In this document: one piece after another, positions 52,595-63,455 of the stretch
Numbering within the stretch: position 1 is the first letter of the stretch
Layout: every line of letters starts with the position of its first letter
NCBI RefSeq assembly: GCF_014698755.1
Contig: NZ_JACJTO010000004.1
Coordinates: 1 to 64,000, forward strand
DNA: 64,000 nucleotides
Origin: Aphanizomenon flos-aquae FACHB-1287
Lineage (GTDB): Bacteria; Cyanobacteriota; Cyanobacteriia; Cyanobacteriales; Nostocaceae
Reading direction: 5' to 3'
Notes under the pieces: generated by a model
What the model was told of the DNA's origin: nothing
Seen by the model: the letters and a program-made list of their open reading frames with translations, nothing else
Database searches by the model: none
Translations under genes and position numbers: made by a program

Positions 52595-53324
52595 TATTAC
52601 TAGTAATTAACTACAAAAACTCAGGACAAAGTTAACCTGTGGATATGGCTGTTTGACTAATTAAAGTCAATAGCAGTAGCCGCAAATGGGGTTGTGGCTT
52701 GTGTTGGGTAGTGATGACTACAGCTTATGGGAGGATTCCACTAGGCTGATGTTTTCATGTCCAAAGCGACTCATAACCTTACTTTTCCGAGTGGGTATTT
52801 TCTTACCAAAGATATATGGTTTTCCAATCTAATCAAGTACACATCGCTCCTTTACACAAAAAAACTTTGTACCTCACCAGCATGGAAACTACTATATATA
52901 GATATTTTTTGTTGTTAACTCATAATTTGTTACAATTAGGAGTAGACGACCTGCCACTAAGAAATTGAAATATCAATTTGCACACAGAATAATCAGCATA
53001 ACACAAGTCGAGTAAATATTCAAGATAATTATCAAATTTTTTTCATGAAAATCTGCGTATTTAGACAAAGCCATAAATAATGAGGTTGTTTATACTCGAA
53101 GAACTAAACCTTACTTAATTTCAGTATTTCTGTAGCACTTATAGCGGGTGTAACTGACGAAAAAATAGGCCAGCCTAAAAAGTGCCAAAATGATTAATTT
53201 TAGATTTTTGCCAAGTCTTATGTAGCTTTGGAAGCTAGTTATCGGTTGGATTATATCTGAATGAGGAACCCCACAGGCTACACTTAGAAATACAGTCTTT
53301 CCACGCTTAGAAATACGGTTACTT
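52595..53324. other. Intergenic region with MITE copy and a short direct repeat
   Basis: A family 2 repeat lies at 52811-52903. A direct repeat CTTAGAAATAC occurs twice, near 53283 and 53307, shortly before the DHH gene start. No further gene is seen; the DHH promoter is presumably in the last ~250 bp. Confidence 0.45.
52811..52903. repeat. MITE-like dispersed repeat, family 2 copy C
   Basis: Ends are ATATATGGTTTTCCAATCTA on the left and ATGGAAACTACTATATATAG on the right, forming an imperfect inverted pair. The middle has CAAGTACACA and AAAAACTTTGTACCTCACCA. It aligns inverted to copy A at 1555-1664. Confidence 0.75.
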
Positions 53325-54608
53325 ATGTACGTAAATTATCCGCCTTCTCAACTTGAGAGTTTATCATTGACCACGGAACCTAATCCGGAGGAAATAGAGA
53401 AACAGAAAGAGAAAGAGCTAATTGAACTTCCACCTCGAACTTCCTTACCGTCATCAAATGGTGATGGAGGTATGTATTTAGTCCAGCGTAGTAGTTCTTT
53501 AGCGACTCAAAAATCAGAAGAGTTACAGAAGACCCTGCGTGCACATCGTCATGAACGTCAGTTAGTTATTCTCCAGGATTTTCCTGATCCAGACGCTCTT
53601 TCGTGTGCTTGGTCTTATCAGTTAATTGCTCAACAGTATGATATCAAGTGTGATATTGTTTATGCGGGAACTTTAAGCCACCAAGAAAATATTGCTTTGG
53701 TGAAGTTAACAAATTTACCGGCTCAACGCTGGACGATGCAAACCTTAAAAAATAAGGATTTGTCATGCTATCAAGGATTTGTGTTAATTGACAACCAGGG
53801 AACTACATCTCAATTGTTACCAGCAATCCAACAAGCTGGAGTTCCGCTAATTGTATTAGTAGATCATCATAGTTTGCAGGGGGAACTGAAGTCAGAATTT
53901 GTTGATGTTCGTCCTTATGTACGAGCTACAGCCACAATTTTTACTCAATACTTACAAGTGGGGTTATTAAGTTTAGATAATAGCATTAGCCAGCACGTTA
54001 AATGTGCTACAGCTTTAATGCACGGGTTAAGATCGGATACAAATCGATTAATGCAAGCCCAGGAAGAAGATTTTATGGCTGCTGGGTATTTGAGCAAATT
54101 TTATGATGCTCAGTTACTAAATGCTATTTTACAAGCAAATCGTTCTAAACGGGTGATGGATGTGATCGAGAGGTCACTTAAAAACCGCATTGTTCAAAAT
54201 AACTTTTCCATAGCTGGTGTTGGTTATTTGCGGTATGATGACCGAGATGCAATTCCCCAGGCTGCTGATTTTCTGGTGACGGAGGAAAATGTACATACTG
54301 CGGTAGTTTATGGAATTGTTCATGATGAAGATGATGAACTAGAAGTAGTAATAGGTTCTTTAAGAACTACAAAACTGACTCTAGATCCTGATGAATTTAT
54401 TAAAGAAGCCTTTGGACAAGATAGCGCTGGGCGGTTTTTTGGTGGTGGAAGAACAGGTGCGGGGGGGTTTGAAATTCCAATGGGTTTCTTGTCTGGTGGT
54501 AATGAAAATTCATCTTATGCTAAGATAAAATGGGATGTTTTTGATGCACAAATCAAACAAAAATTATTGAGATTGGTGAATCCTAGAGATAATCCAATTC
54601 AGTCTTAA
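53325..54608 (+). CDS. DHH family phosphoesterase (NrnA/RecJ-like)
   Basis: 427 residues. A variable, Glu/Pro-rich N-terminal ~75 residues precede the DHH domain: LVILQDFPDPDALSCAWSYQL, YAGTLSHQEN, FVLIDNQGT and LVDHHS. The DHHA1-type C-terminus contains GRFFGGGRTGAGGFEIP. Such proteins are bifunctional oligoribonuclease and pAp phosphatase (NrnA) or related nanoRNases; which activity applies here is open. The first ~75 residues are unusual for NrnA and could be a localisation or interaction segment. The gene stands alone. Confidence 0.9.
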   Translation: MYVNYPPSQLESLSLTTEPNPEEIEKQKEKELIELPPRTSLPSSNGDGGMYLVQRSSSLATQKSEELQKTLRAHRHERQLVILQDFPDPDALSCAWSYQLIAQQYDIKCDIVYAGTLSHQENIALVKLTNLPAQRWTMQTLKNKDLSCYQGFVLIDNQGTTSQLLPAIQQAGVPLIVLVDHHSLQGELKSEFVDVRPYVRATATIFTQYLQVGLLSLDNSISQHVKCATALMHGLRSDTNRLMQAQEEDFMAAGYLSKFYDAQLLNAILQANRSKRVMDVIERSLKNRIVQNNFSIAGVGYLRYDDRDAIPQAADFLVTEENVHTAVVYGIVHDEDDELEVVIGSLRTTKLTLDPDEFIKEAFGQDSAGRFFGGGRTGAGGFEIPMGFLSGGNENSSYAKIKWDVFDAQIKQKLLRLVNPRDNPIQS

Positions 54609-54729
54609 GCTAAATTAGAAAACTTGATTGGTTTAGGGTTTAGCAGCGCTGAACCCCTGAAATAATCTATGATTAAATCAAGTTGATGTAGTTAACAAAA
54701 GTGGAGGATTTTGGCGGCTTAGTAATGAA

Positions 54730-54870
54730 TGTTACTTGTTATGCTAAATGATCGATCATTGAAAGAGAACAGGGAAATATTGAATATTTTGCCATTATGT
54801 TCAAATATAAGGCTTATTTATTATATGTAGCAAACTTTATGATATTTTTTTGTTCAGATTTTGCTTATGA
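54730..54870. repeat. Dispersed repeat family 3, copy 2
   Basis: Reads GTTACTTGTTATG, AAATATTGAATATTTTG, GTTCAAATATAAGGCTTATT, CAAACTTTATGATATTTTTT and GTTCAGATTTTGCTTATG, in the same order as inverted copy 1 at 20311-20432. It has a palindrome AATGATCGATCATT (54747-54760) absent from copy 1. A GGTTTAGC/GCTGAACC hairpin near 54640 follows the DHH gene. No gene lies in 54609-54912. Confidence 0.65.
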
Positions 54871-54912
54871 TGTACTCAAGAGCCTTTATTCTTTATAACA
54901 GCAATTTTTAAA

Positions 54913-56211
54913 ATGCCTTCCTTAACGTTTGAAATTTTAACAATTTTGGCGCTAATTTTTGCCAACGGTGTGTTTTCTATGTCGGAAATGGCTGTAGTTT
55001 CGTCCCGGAAAGTCAGACTACAACAGTTAGCTAATCAAGGAGATATTAACGCTAAAGCTGCATTAAAACTTGCAGAATCTCCTAACCATTTTTTGTCTAT
55101 TGTTCAGGTAGGAATTACACTGATTAATATTCTCAATGGTGTCTTTGGTGGTGCTACAATTGCCAAAAGACTGGAAGATTATATCAAACTAGTTCCATTT
55201 TTGGCTAGTTATAGTAATGCGATCGCTTTTGGGATTGTAGTATTACTAATTACCTATTTTTCCTTGATTGTGGGTGAACTTGTACCCAAGCGTCTGGCCT
55301 TAAATAACCCTGAAAAAATTGCTGCTTTGGTGGCTGTTCCTATGCGGGCTTTAGCAAGAATAGCTTCACCGATAGTGTATCTTTTAAGTGCTTCCACGGA
55401 TGTGGTATTGCGAATTTTAGGAATTACCCCCTCTGCTGAACCCCAAGTTACGGAAGAAGAGATTAAAATTCTTATAGAACAAGGGACGGAAGCGGGGACA
55501 TTCGAGGAAGCTGAACAGGATATGGTTGAGAGAGTTTTCCGGTTAGGCGATCGCCCAGTTACTTCTTTTATGACACCGCGACCTGATATAGTGTGGTTAG
55601 ACTTGGAAGATCCTCCAGAAGAAAACCGCCAGAAAATGGCCGAAAGTAGCTATTCTCGCTATCCTATTTGTCAGGAAGGATTAGATAACGTTCTGGGGAT
55701 TATTCCTGTAACTGATTTATTAGCCAGAAGTTTACGCAATGAGGCCTTAGACTTGACTCTGGGATTACGTCAACCTGTGTTTGTCCCAGAAAGCACGCGG
55801 GGTTTAAAGGTTTTGGAATTATTCAAGCAAACTGTGACTCACATGGCCTTAGTCGTAGATGAATACGGTGTCATTCAGGGATTAGTCACGTTGAATGATA
55901 TAATGAGTGAAATAGTTGGTGATGTCCCCGCAGAACCAGGACAAGAAGAACCTCAAGCTGTACAACGGGAGGATGGTTCTTGGTTGGTAGATGGAATGTT
56001 AGGAATAGAAGAGTTTTTAGAACTATTTAGTCTTGACAAGTTGGGACATGAAGAGAGAGGAAATTATCAAACATTAGGTGGGTTTGTGATCACCCATTTA
56101 GGAAGGATTCCCACAGCAGCGGATCATTTTGAATGGGATGGTATGCGCTTTGAAGTGATGGATATGGACGGAAATCGGGTTGATAAGGTGCTAGTTGTAC
56201 CCACCGTCTGA
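54913..56211 (+). CDS. Hemolysin-like/CNNM transporter (DUF21, CBS pair, CorC_HlyC)
   Basis: 432 residues. DUF21 membrane domain (~1-190, four helices; LTFEILTILALIFANGVFSMSEMAVVSSRKVRL with the conserved N-terminal start, then GELVPKRLALNNPE). Two CBS domains (~205-325) include VTSFMTPRPDIVWLD and SRYPICQEGLDNVLGIIPVTD, and a CorC_HlyC domain (~345-430) ends in DMDGNRVDKVLVVP. Bacterial CNNM proteins export Mg2+ or Co2+ and sense nucleotides by CBS. The protein spans the cytoplasmic or thylakoid membrane. Confidence 0.95.
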   Translation: MPSLTFEILTILALIFANGVFSMSEMAVVSSRKVRLQQLANQGDINAKAALKLAESPNHFLSIVQVGITLINILNGVFGGATIAKRLEDYIKLVPFLASYSNAIAFGIVVLLITYFSLIVGELVPKRLALNNPEKIAALVAVPMRALARIASPIVYLLSASTDVVLRILGITPSAEPQVTEEEIKILIEQGTEAGTFEEAEQDMVERVFRLGDRPVTSFMTPRPDIVWLDLEDPPEENRQKMAESSYSRYPICQEGLDNVLGIIPVTDLLARSLRNEALDLTLGLRQPVFVPESTRGLKVLELFKQTVTHMALVVDEYGVIQGLVTLNDIMSEIVGDVPAEPGQEEPQAVQREDGSWLVDGMLGIEEFLELFSLDKLGHEERGNYQTLGGFVITHLGRIPTAADHFEWDGMRFEVMDMDGNRVDKVLVVPTV

Positions 56212-56668
56212 CCCCACTATCTAGATATTTTAGCTACCTCTGTAGAAGCCATATTAGTATATACTGAATCTTTTGGAAAGGAGTTCAGGATTATGGCTAA
56301 CGCCACGCTTTGCTATCAGGAGGATTTAGAAGTAATATCAAGTCTGGAAAATTGAACAATTTTTGATGCTATGATCACATTTTTCTTGCACCTTATTTAC
56401 CTTTTATTCTTCCCTTGCTATACAATTTTTGACTCCAGTCTACTTATTTACTAAATAGTACGGTTATTACGACGGTTATATCTATAAAACCGAATTGTCA
56501 TCAATTAATTTTCTAGCGCTATTATTTAATTGGGAAGCTAAAGATTAAGCTTCAGGAAGTTAGAAGGTAAGAACCTTACCAGTAGTATTATTGTTTACCA
56601 AATCAGAAGCTTAAAATTCAGTCTTACCAAATCAAAAAGTCCAATAGTGAATTTTTGAGGACATAGTT
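56212..56668. other. Leader region of hsp20 with inverted repeat
   Basis: GGTAAG (56566-56571) and CTTACC (56574-56579) form a short inverted repeat ~90 bp before the hsp20 start, a possible operator or RNA hairpin. No CIRCE element (TTAGCACTC-N9-GAGTGCTAA) is seen. A 20-codon frame with a ribosome-binding site starts near 56294; it is not supported further. Confidence 0.4.
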
Positions 56669-57136
56669 ATGACACTTGTACGTTGGAATCCGTTGCGGGA
56701 AATGGAACGTTGGGAACCATTCCCAGAAATGAGTATTATCCGTCAGCAAATGGACCGTTTGTTTGAACAATTGTTACCACCTGATGCCAGTGAAGCAGTG
56801 GGTTTAACATTTGTTCCTCCCGCTGAGATTGCAGAAACCGATACCGATTTGAAGTTAAAAATAGAACTACCAGGTTTAGAAGCGAAGGATCTTAATGTCG
56901 AAGTCACTCCTGAGTCAGTTTCTATCAGCGGTGAGCGGAAATCAGAAATTACCAAAGAGGAGGGAGGTATAACTCGTTCAGAGTTCCGTTATGGCAAGTT
57001 TCAAAGAGTAATTGCCTTACCTGCGGTTGTTGACAATGAAAAAGTAGCAGCAGAATATAAAGATGGAATTCTCCGTTTAACTATTCCTAAAGCCGAATCT
57101 CAGAAACATAGATCAGTAAAAGTTCGTCTTGGTTAG
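56669..57136 (+). CDS. hspA: Small heat-shock protein (Hsp20/alpha-crystallin)
   Basis: 155 residues. It opens MTLVRWNPLREMERWEPFPEM, typical of cyanobacterial Hsp17/HspA, then the alpha-crystallin domain (~48-150) with DLKLKIELPGLEAKDLNVEV, ERKSE, YGKFQRVIALP, YKDGILRLTIPKAE. The I-x-V/I-like C-terminal anchor is RSVKVRLG. It is an ATP-independent holdase for denatured proteins and membranes. Ribosome-binding site GAGGAC before the start. A cyanobacterial hsp17 leader is known to act as an RNA thermometer; here that is only a possibility. Confidence 0.95.
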   Translation: MTLVRWNPLREMERWEPFPEMSIIRQQMDRLFEQLLPPDASEAVGLTFVPPAEIAETDTDLKLKIELPGLEAKDLNVEVTPESVSISGERKSEITKEEGGITRSEFRYGKFQRVIALPAVVDNEKVAAEYKDGILRLTIPKAESQKHRSVKVRLG

Positions 57137-57300
57137 TTGAGAGCATTCAGCTTTCGGTTATGGACTTTATCTAGGGTACGGATAGTTGGTACTAATGCTT
57201 AGGGTGTGAGTCCAGGAAAATATACACTTCCGTCTCTCTGTTGCTTATTTGTCCTATTTTTGGAGGCTGGATGCTTTTTGTCAGGCTGAATCAGGAAGGG

Positions 57301-57337
57301 TGAAGGGTTGTATAATCATTTCATCCTTCATTTTTTT
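57301..57337 (+). terminator. Terminator-like hairpin downstream of hsp20
   Basis: TGAAGG (57301-57306) pairs with CCTTCA (57325-57330), followed by TTTTTTT at 57331-57337. It is ~165 bp after the hsp20 stop. The rest of 57137-57713 shows no gene. Confidence 0.55.
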
Positions 57338-57713
57338 GGATCAGCACAGAGGGAAGATCATATTCATGATCACCGAATCATGCTTGAAAGTATCCGCAAA
57401 AATGTACCTAAAAATATGTCTTTAGTTATATAGTTGATTCCCAGGACAATTATTAGAATATATGCTAAAAAGCACTTTTTTATTTAGGGGTGATGAGTTC
57501 GACAAATTGTCTTATATTTCTTTTCATACTTTTATGTAGGGTATGGGCAAATATGTCTCAGTCACTGTTAATATATCAAAAGTACCAGTTTGTATTTTTG
57601 ACTTAGATAGGGTTTTCTGATTTTTTGGAAAACTTCTATGAAAACACATACTGATACAGTTTCATTTGCTTGAATAGCTATATAAAGAGGATCGAAATTA
57701 GCAATTATTAATT

Positions 57714-57959
57714 ATGGCAACAAAAGTAATTGATGTGAGAGAGTATACTGTCCGAGCCCATAAGAGGCGTATTCATACGCGGGTTTTCCACTTTGTTTGT
57801 AAAGAATGCAATCAAGCGACAAAGCGGGAAACTTTCGGAACACGCCCTTTATATTGTGAAAGTTGTCGTCCCCCCCAACCTCCTAAAAAATCACTCCAGG
57901 TATCTACACCTAGCAAGCCTAGAGCCATGACTTATACTAGCAATATAGATTTAGGTTGA
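57714..57959 (+). CDS. Small zinc-ribbon protein, cyanobacterial
   Basis: 81 residues. A basic N-terminal segment ([23 protein letters not shown]) leads to a treble CxxC pair, CKEC at residues 29-32 and CESC near 49-52, forming a one-zinc ribbon. A basic/Pro-rich end follows ([11 protein letters not shown]). No known family is recognised. Its stop is 10 bp before the next start, so an operon with the 322-residue protein is very likely. An RNA- or DNA-binding role is plausible from the basic ribbon. Confidence 0.75.
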   Translation: MATKVIDVREYTVRAHKRRIHTRVFHFVCKECNQATKRETFGTRPLYCESCRPPQPPKKSLQVSTPSKPRAMTYTSNIDLG

Positions 57960-57969
57960 GTTAACTGCT

Positions 57970-58938
57970 ATGAATTCTCCAGGACAATTACAAGCACCAC
58001 CGGATGGGTTTATTACACCGTTGTTAGAGTTACGAGATTACTATGGCGGTCTCGTGCAAAAGTACCAACGTCTATTTATAGAGGCGCGATCACAATTAGA
58101 TAATGTAGAATCTTTATTATCTACTTGGTCTTATGCTGATGAGAATGCACAAGTTAAGGTTGATAAAGAAGATTCATTATTATTGTTGTCTTCTGATCAC
58201 AGGTCTAATATAGAATATCTGGAGTCTCCACCCTTGGAAATTCCTAAATCAGACTCTTTTAACGTCAATCATCCCCTTTCTGAAATCAAGAACTCCGGTA
58301 ATTTTCCCTTTCAGCGTCGTCATTATGTCGGTAAGGGAGAAGATATTCCCATGCTGGCTCACTATGGAAATATGAGTCGCATGGAAGCACTCAAAAAGCT
58401 ATTACAAGAATATGTGGGAACTGTCTGTCATATAGACTTTATTGTGCGATCGCTATATGGTGATTTAGAGTCGACAATTTTTAAAGTTGTTAAAGGTAGA
58501 GTCCAATCATCTCTGACACAAGGGAGAGAAAGCGGTTATTGGTCATCAATTCCCAATGAACCTGGTTGTTATACTCTAGATTTAAATTCCCTAGGTCCGA
58601 TTTCTAGTAGGGGAACATCCAAAGGGACTAAATCCACCAGAACCAACAAATATTTCATCAAACCTCAGATGAAAACAGTATCGATGTTGGCACAATTTGA
58701 TGGTCAATTTCTCATTGATGCTCTGACCTTGTTTCTAGAAGAAAATGCAGGACGAATTTTCAATGTTAATGAGATAGTTAATGGCATTTATGGATACCTT
58801 GATGTCGAAGAAGTCAAAGAGGTCAAAAATAAAGTTCTTAATGAACTATCTAGAGGACATCGTACAGGTCGATTTGTGAGAGTTCCCAACCAAATTGGTT
58901 TGTATACGTGGGATATGAATATGGTCGCCCAAAAATGA
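57970..58938 (+). CDS. Protein with duplicated winged-helix-like domain
   Basis: 322 residues. A helical N-terminus (~15-50, YYGGLVQKYQRLFIEARSQLDNVESLL) may be a coiled coil. A disordered Ser-rich section follows. Two homologous ~70-residue domains come next: residues ~135-205 (KKLLQEYVGTVCHIDFIVRS ... SIPNEPGCYTLDLN) and ~240-315 (ALTLFLEENAGRIFNVNEIV ... VPNQIGLYTWDMN). Each has the HARE/winged-helix rhythm of helix, G-x-hhxhxxIhxxhYG, basic helix and a final hairpin. A nucleic-acid-binding role is likely; the function is unknown. It is coupled to the zinc-ribbon gene. Confidence 0.75.
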   Translation: MNSPGQLQAPPDGFITPLLELRDYYGGLVQKYQRLFIEARSQLDNVESLLSTWSYADENAQVKVDKEDSLLLLSSDHRSNIEYLESPPLEIPKSDSFNVNHPLSEIKNSGNFPFQRRHYVGKGEDIPMLAHYGNMSRMEALKKLLQEYVGTVCHIDFIVRSLYGDLESTIFKVVKGRVQSSLTQGRESGYWSSIPNEPGCYTLDLNSLGPISSRGTSKGTKSTRTNKYFIKPQMKTVSMLAQFDGQFLIDALTLFLEENAGRIFNVNEIVNGIYGYLDVEEVKEVKNKVLNELSRGHRTGRFVRVPNQIGLYTWDMNMVAQK

Positions 58939-58986
58939 AATGAAAAAGGTGCGTTAAAGTAAGTTATAACGCACCCGTCGAGAAAC

Positions 58987-59073
58987 GGAGAGGGAGGGAT
59001 TCGAACCCTCGAAGGGATATAATCCCTTAACAGATTAGCAATCTGCCGCTTTCGACCACTCAGCCACCTCTCC
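58987..59073 (-). tRNA. tRNA-Ser (anticodon GCU)
   Basis: An 87-nt gene with full cloverleaf on the minus strand: acceptor stem GGAGAGG/CCTCTCC, D-loop GAGTGGTC, anticodon stem CAGAT/ATCTG around TTGCTAA (anticodon GCT), a long variable arm of the class II type, and GGTTCGAATCC in the T loop. No CCA is encoded. It reads AGC/AGU codons. It ends just after the stop of the winged-helix-like gene, on the other strand. Confidence 0.97.
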
Positions 59074-59140
59074 AATCATGTTTAACAATGTTATCAGAAG
59101 TTTTTGAGATTGTCAATAGTTATTTTATAAATAAATTCCA

Positions 59141-59245
59141 TGACCAATGACCACTGACCAATGACCAATGACCAATGACCAATGACCAATGACCAATGAC
59201 CAATGACCAATGACCAATGACCAATGACCACTGACCAATGACCAA
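59141..59245. repeat. Heptamer tandem repeat TGACCAA, 15 copies
   Basis: Fifteen consecutive heptamers from 59141 to 59245. Units 2 and 13 read TGACCAC, the other units TGACCAA. The array ends 1 bp before the crtB stop (on the minus strand TAG at 59249-59247). Heptanucleotide arrays of this kind are typical of heterocystous cyanobacteria. Confidence 0.95.
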
Positions 59246-59246
59246 G

Positions 59247-60179
59247 CTATAGCACTTGCGATCGCATCCAAGCTACTGGTAACGTACGTAACTTTTTCCA
59301 TTGGGGAACATAAGCTCGTTGACTGAACACATCATAGTTATTGCGCTCAATCACCTCTAAAATCTGCTCATAGAGCATAGATGCAGACCAAACAGGCCAC
59401 CGAGCATCAGCAGCCAGGTAACTAATACCTTTGTCCGCTTGAATGTAATACTTGCGGGCGCGATCAATTTGAAATCGCATAAGTGAACGCCAGCGGTCAT
59501 CCACTACGCCGCGAATACATTCTTCCTCGGTGTAATCAAATTTAGCCAAATCTTCTAGAGGAATATAGATTCTACCGCGACGGGCATCTTCACCAACATC
59601 ACGGAGAATGTTCGTGAGTTGGTTAGCAATTCCCAAGGCGATCGCTTCTTCTATAGGAAGATAGGGCTGTTGGCTGTGATACCAAGGGGCTGTATAGATG
59701 CTATTATCTACGCCCATAATCGTGGTTGACATCAAACCCACAGTTCCTGCTACTCGGTAGCAATAGAGGTATAAATCCTCAAAAGTTTGATAGCGACTGC
59801 GATACAAATCCATGCGCTGACCGGCGATCATATCCCGAAAGGGTTGAATGTCTAACGGAAAGCGTTGAAGGGTATCTACTAACGCTACATCATAATTATC
59901 CAAGGGGCATCCTGCAAAAATCGCCTCCAGTTGTTTTTCCCATAGTTCTAGGGTTTCTGGCGTGGTGATAGCAGAGGCAGGACCATCGACTAACTCATCT
60001 GTACGGCGACACCAGGTATAAATTGCCCAAACAGATTGACGCTTGGCCGGACTCATTAGCATTGTACCTAAATAAAAAGTTTTAGCGTACTTAGCTGTCA
60101 GTTCCCGGCAAAGGGTGTATGACTCATCTATAGAAACCAGCGTTTTCATGCGCGGGGGGGAATCAGGCAGTTGCAACAT
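59247..60179 (-). CDS. crtB: 15-cis-phytoene synthase
   Basis: 310 residues. Trans-isoprenyl diphosphate synthase motifs: AKTFYLGTMLMSPAKR, the first Asp-rich region RRTDELVDG, YCYRVAGTVGLMS and the second Asp-rich QLTNILRDVGEDARRGR. It condenses two GGPP into phytoene. The crtP stop is 13 bp upstream, so crtP-crtB form an operon. The protein ends directly beside the 59141 heptamer array, so the terminator must lie in or beyond the array. Confidence 0.97.
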   Translation of the reverse strand: MLQLPDSPPRMKTLVSIDESYTLCRELTAKYAKTFYLGTMLMSPAKRQSVWAIYTWCRRTDELVDGPASAITTPETLELWEKQLEAIFAGCPLDNYDVALVDTLQRFPLDIQPFRDMIAGQRMDLYRSRYQTFEDLYLYCYRVAGTVGLMSTTIMGVDNSIYTAPWYHSQQPYLPIEEAIALGIANQLTNILRDVGEDARRGRIYIPLEDLAKFDYTEEECIRGVVDDRWRSLMRFQIDRARKYYIQADKGISYLAADARWPVWSASMLYEQILEVIERNNYDVFSQRAYVPQWKKLRTLPVAWMRSQVL

Positions 60180-60192
60180 TCGTGGCGGGCGG

Positions 60193-61602
<1,410 letters not shown>

Positions 61603-62175
61603 TTAAACCTACTATTCTTCAATATTTCTTAACTGTTTTGTCGTTCTCATTATACGTTGCAATCCTTTACCTTTAGCGATTCTAGTCCAATTGCTGACTA
61701 AGATTTTCCCAAAATTTTCCGCTAACCACTTATTTTACCCTAATTTTCAGTCCGGAAATTAACACAAATTTTTCTTCACGGAAAAATATTTAGTGTTATT
61801 CACGACTCAATATCAATCAGTGTATATTTTGCTTAACTGCTTGTCACAAATAGAAAAACTGGTTTTTTATTAAGTATTGATAGGCAATATACGTATGTAA
61901 GTTAGTAAACTAAATGGCAGGATCAATCAGCATTTATCAGCAAAATTAATGGAAATATTAGTAATACCTCAAAACTAAATTTAAAATTTTTGTTGATTTA
62001 AGTCCCAATTACGGTATATGATGATCCCACACATTTTAATTTTAATTAAATCTGAAAACGCATAGAAGTTATGTAATTCCAAAAAATTTGTTCTTTGTTC
62101 AATAAAACTCTTTTTTTTATCAGCCTGGAGATTATTTCTCTAGGAATACTGCATCTACTGGAGAATAAATAAACT

Positions 62176-63399
62176 ATGATATCAACGGGAATAATATGGG
62201 TGAAATCCTTTGCTGGTAGTGCTTTGGTGTTGATAGCGAATTTATCAATGGGTTTAATAGCTAAAGGATATCCCACACAATTTCCAGTCAAATTAGTTAA
62301 GCCACAAGCTCAATTTCTGGCGATTGCTAAACAACATAAAAGTGCTTGGCAAAAAACTTTAACATCAAAAACTGCTTTCACATTTGATTGGATAACTAGG
62401 CGATTATCATCATACCAAGATAGCCCTATCGCTGCATCTTTGATAGGCCTATCAGCAAAAGAAACACAATTTTGTGACCCTGTGCCAGAAAATATAGCTA
62501 CACAATACCACTTGCAAAGTGTTAATAACTTTTCACCAGTGGTTACACAAGTTAGGAGTCGCAAAGTAGATTTATCACCTTCTACTATTTTACAATCACT
62601 TAAAAGTTTCTTTAATGTCATCAACAATCCAGTGAATCTCAATGGGAGCTATGATTACTCACCTGTATTGATTGTAAAGCGTCCCCCATCTTATGAGGTA
62701 TGGGTTAATAACAGTTTTTTTGCCAGACTACCTGATCAAATTACAGCTAAATCCTTAGAACAACGCTTAATTCAACTAATTAGATCATCCACAGCAAAAC
62801 CTCAACAATTACAACCAGGTTTAGTTGATAAAACTCCTTCCCTGATGATAGGTAATCGGCTACTATTTGCAATTGGTCGAAAACTCTCTGATCAACTTGG
62901 TCGCCGCGGTGATATCCTAGCCATGGAATGGACTAATAACTTGCGAATAGCCCTCCGTGCCAAACCTCTGACATTGGTACAAGGACAAATGGAAATGTAT
63001 GGATTACAGTTCTCAACGACAAAACTTTCTGGATTAGCTTCTTGGTATGGCGGCTATTTTCATGGTCGCTTAACAGCAAATGGTGAAATATATAATCAAG
63101 ATGATTTCACAGTTGCCCATCGCACCCTACCTTTTAATACATACTTAAAAGTTACAAACTTAGAAAATAATAAATCTGTAATTGTGCGTGTTAATGACCG
63201 TGGACCTTACATTGCACCCAGAAGCCTAGATTTATCTCGAACAGCGGCTCGTTGTCTCGATAGTGAACATACTGGAGTCGTAGCTTATCAAGCTGTAATT
63301 TTACAACAAAATGCACCACAAATGACTTTGAAATCATCTTCACCAAAAACTGAAAATATAGCTAATGCTAAAGGTGAGTTATTGGTTTTTAACTTTTAG
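62176..63399 (+). CDS. Septal ring lytic transglycosylase RlpA family protein
   Basis: 407 residues. A signal sequence (~6-28, IIWVKSFAGSALVLIANLSMG) is followed by a large cyanobacteria-specific N-terminal region (~30-285) with no recognised fold. The C-terminal double-psi beta-barrel of RlpA (~287-385) has SGLASWYGGYFHGRLTANGE, AHRTLPFNTYLKVTNL, VRVNDRGPYIAPRSLDLSRTAA. RlpA cleaves denuded glycan strands at septa. The N-terminal extension is about twice the usual linker length. It is followed by nagZ. Confidence 0.9.
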   Translation: MISTGIIWVKSFAGSALVLIANLSMGLIAKGYPTQFPVKLVKPQAQFLAIAKQHKSAWQKTLTSKTAFTFDWITRRLSSYQDSPIAASLIGLSAKETQFCDPVPENIATQYHLQSVNNFSPVVTQVRSRKVDLSPSTILQSLKSFFNVINNPVNLNGSYDYSPVLIVKRPPSYEVWVNNSFFARLPDQITAKSLEQRLIQLIRSSTAKPQQLQPGLVDKTPSLMIGNRLLFAIGRKLSDQLGRRGDILAMEWTNNLRIALRAKPLTLVQGQMEMYGLQFSTTKLSGLASWYGGYFHGRLTANGEIYNQDDFTVAHRTLPFNTYLKVTNLENNKSVIVRVNDRGPYIAPRSLDLSRTAARCLDSEHTGVVAYQAVILQQNAPQMTLKSSSPKTENIANAKGELLVFNF

Positions 63400-63455
63400 C
63401 AGATTCAAAGGATAAAGTAGAGAAGGCTTTATCCTTTACTGATATCAAACTAATT

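Noticed and set aside
56294-56356. 20-codon frame with ribosome-binding site upstream of hsp20
   Set aside because: It is short, without homology that I can see, and its sequence resembles common intergenic repeat fragments of this group.
59141-59245. Possible CRISPR array from regular repeats
   Set aside because: The units are 7 bp and directly adjacent, with no spacers and no cas genes; this is a heptamer short tandem repeat.
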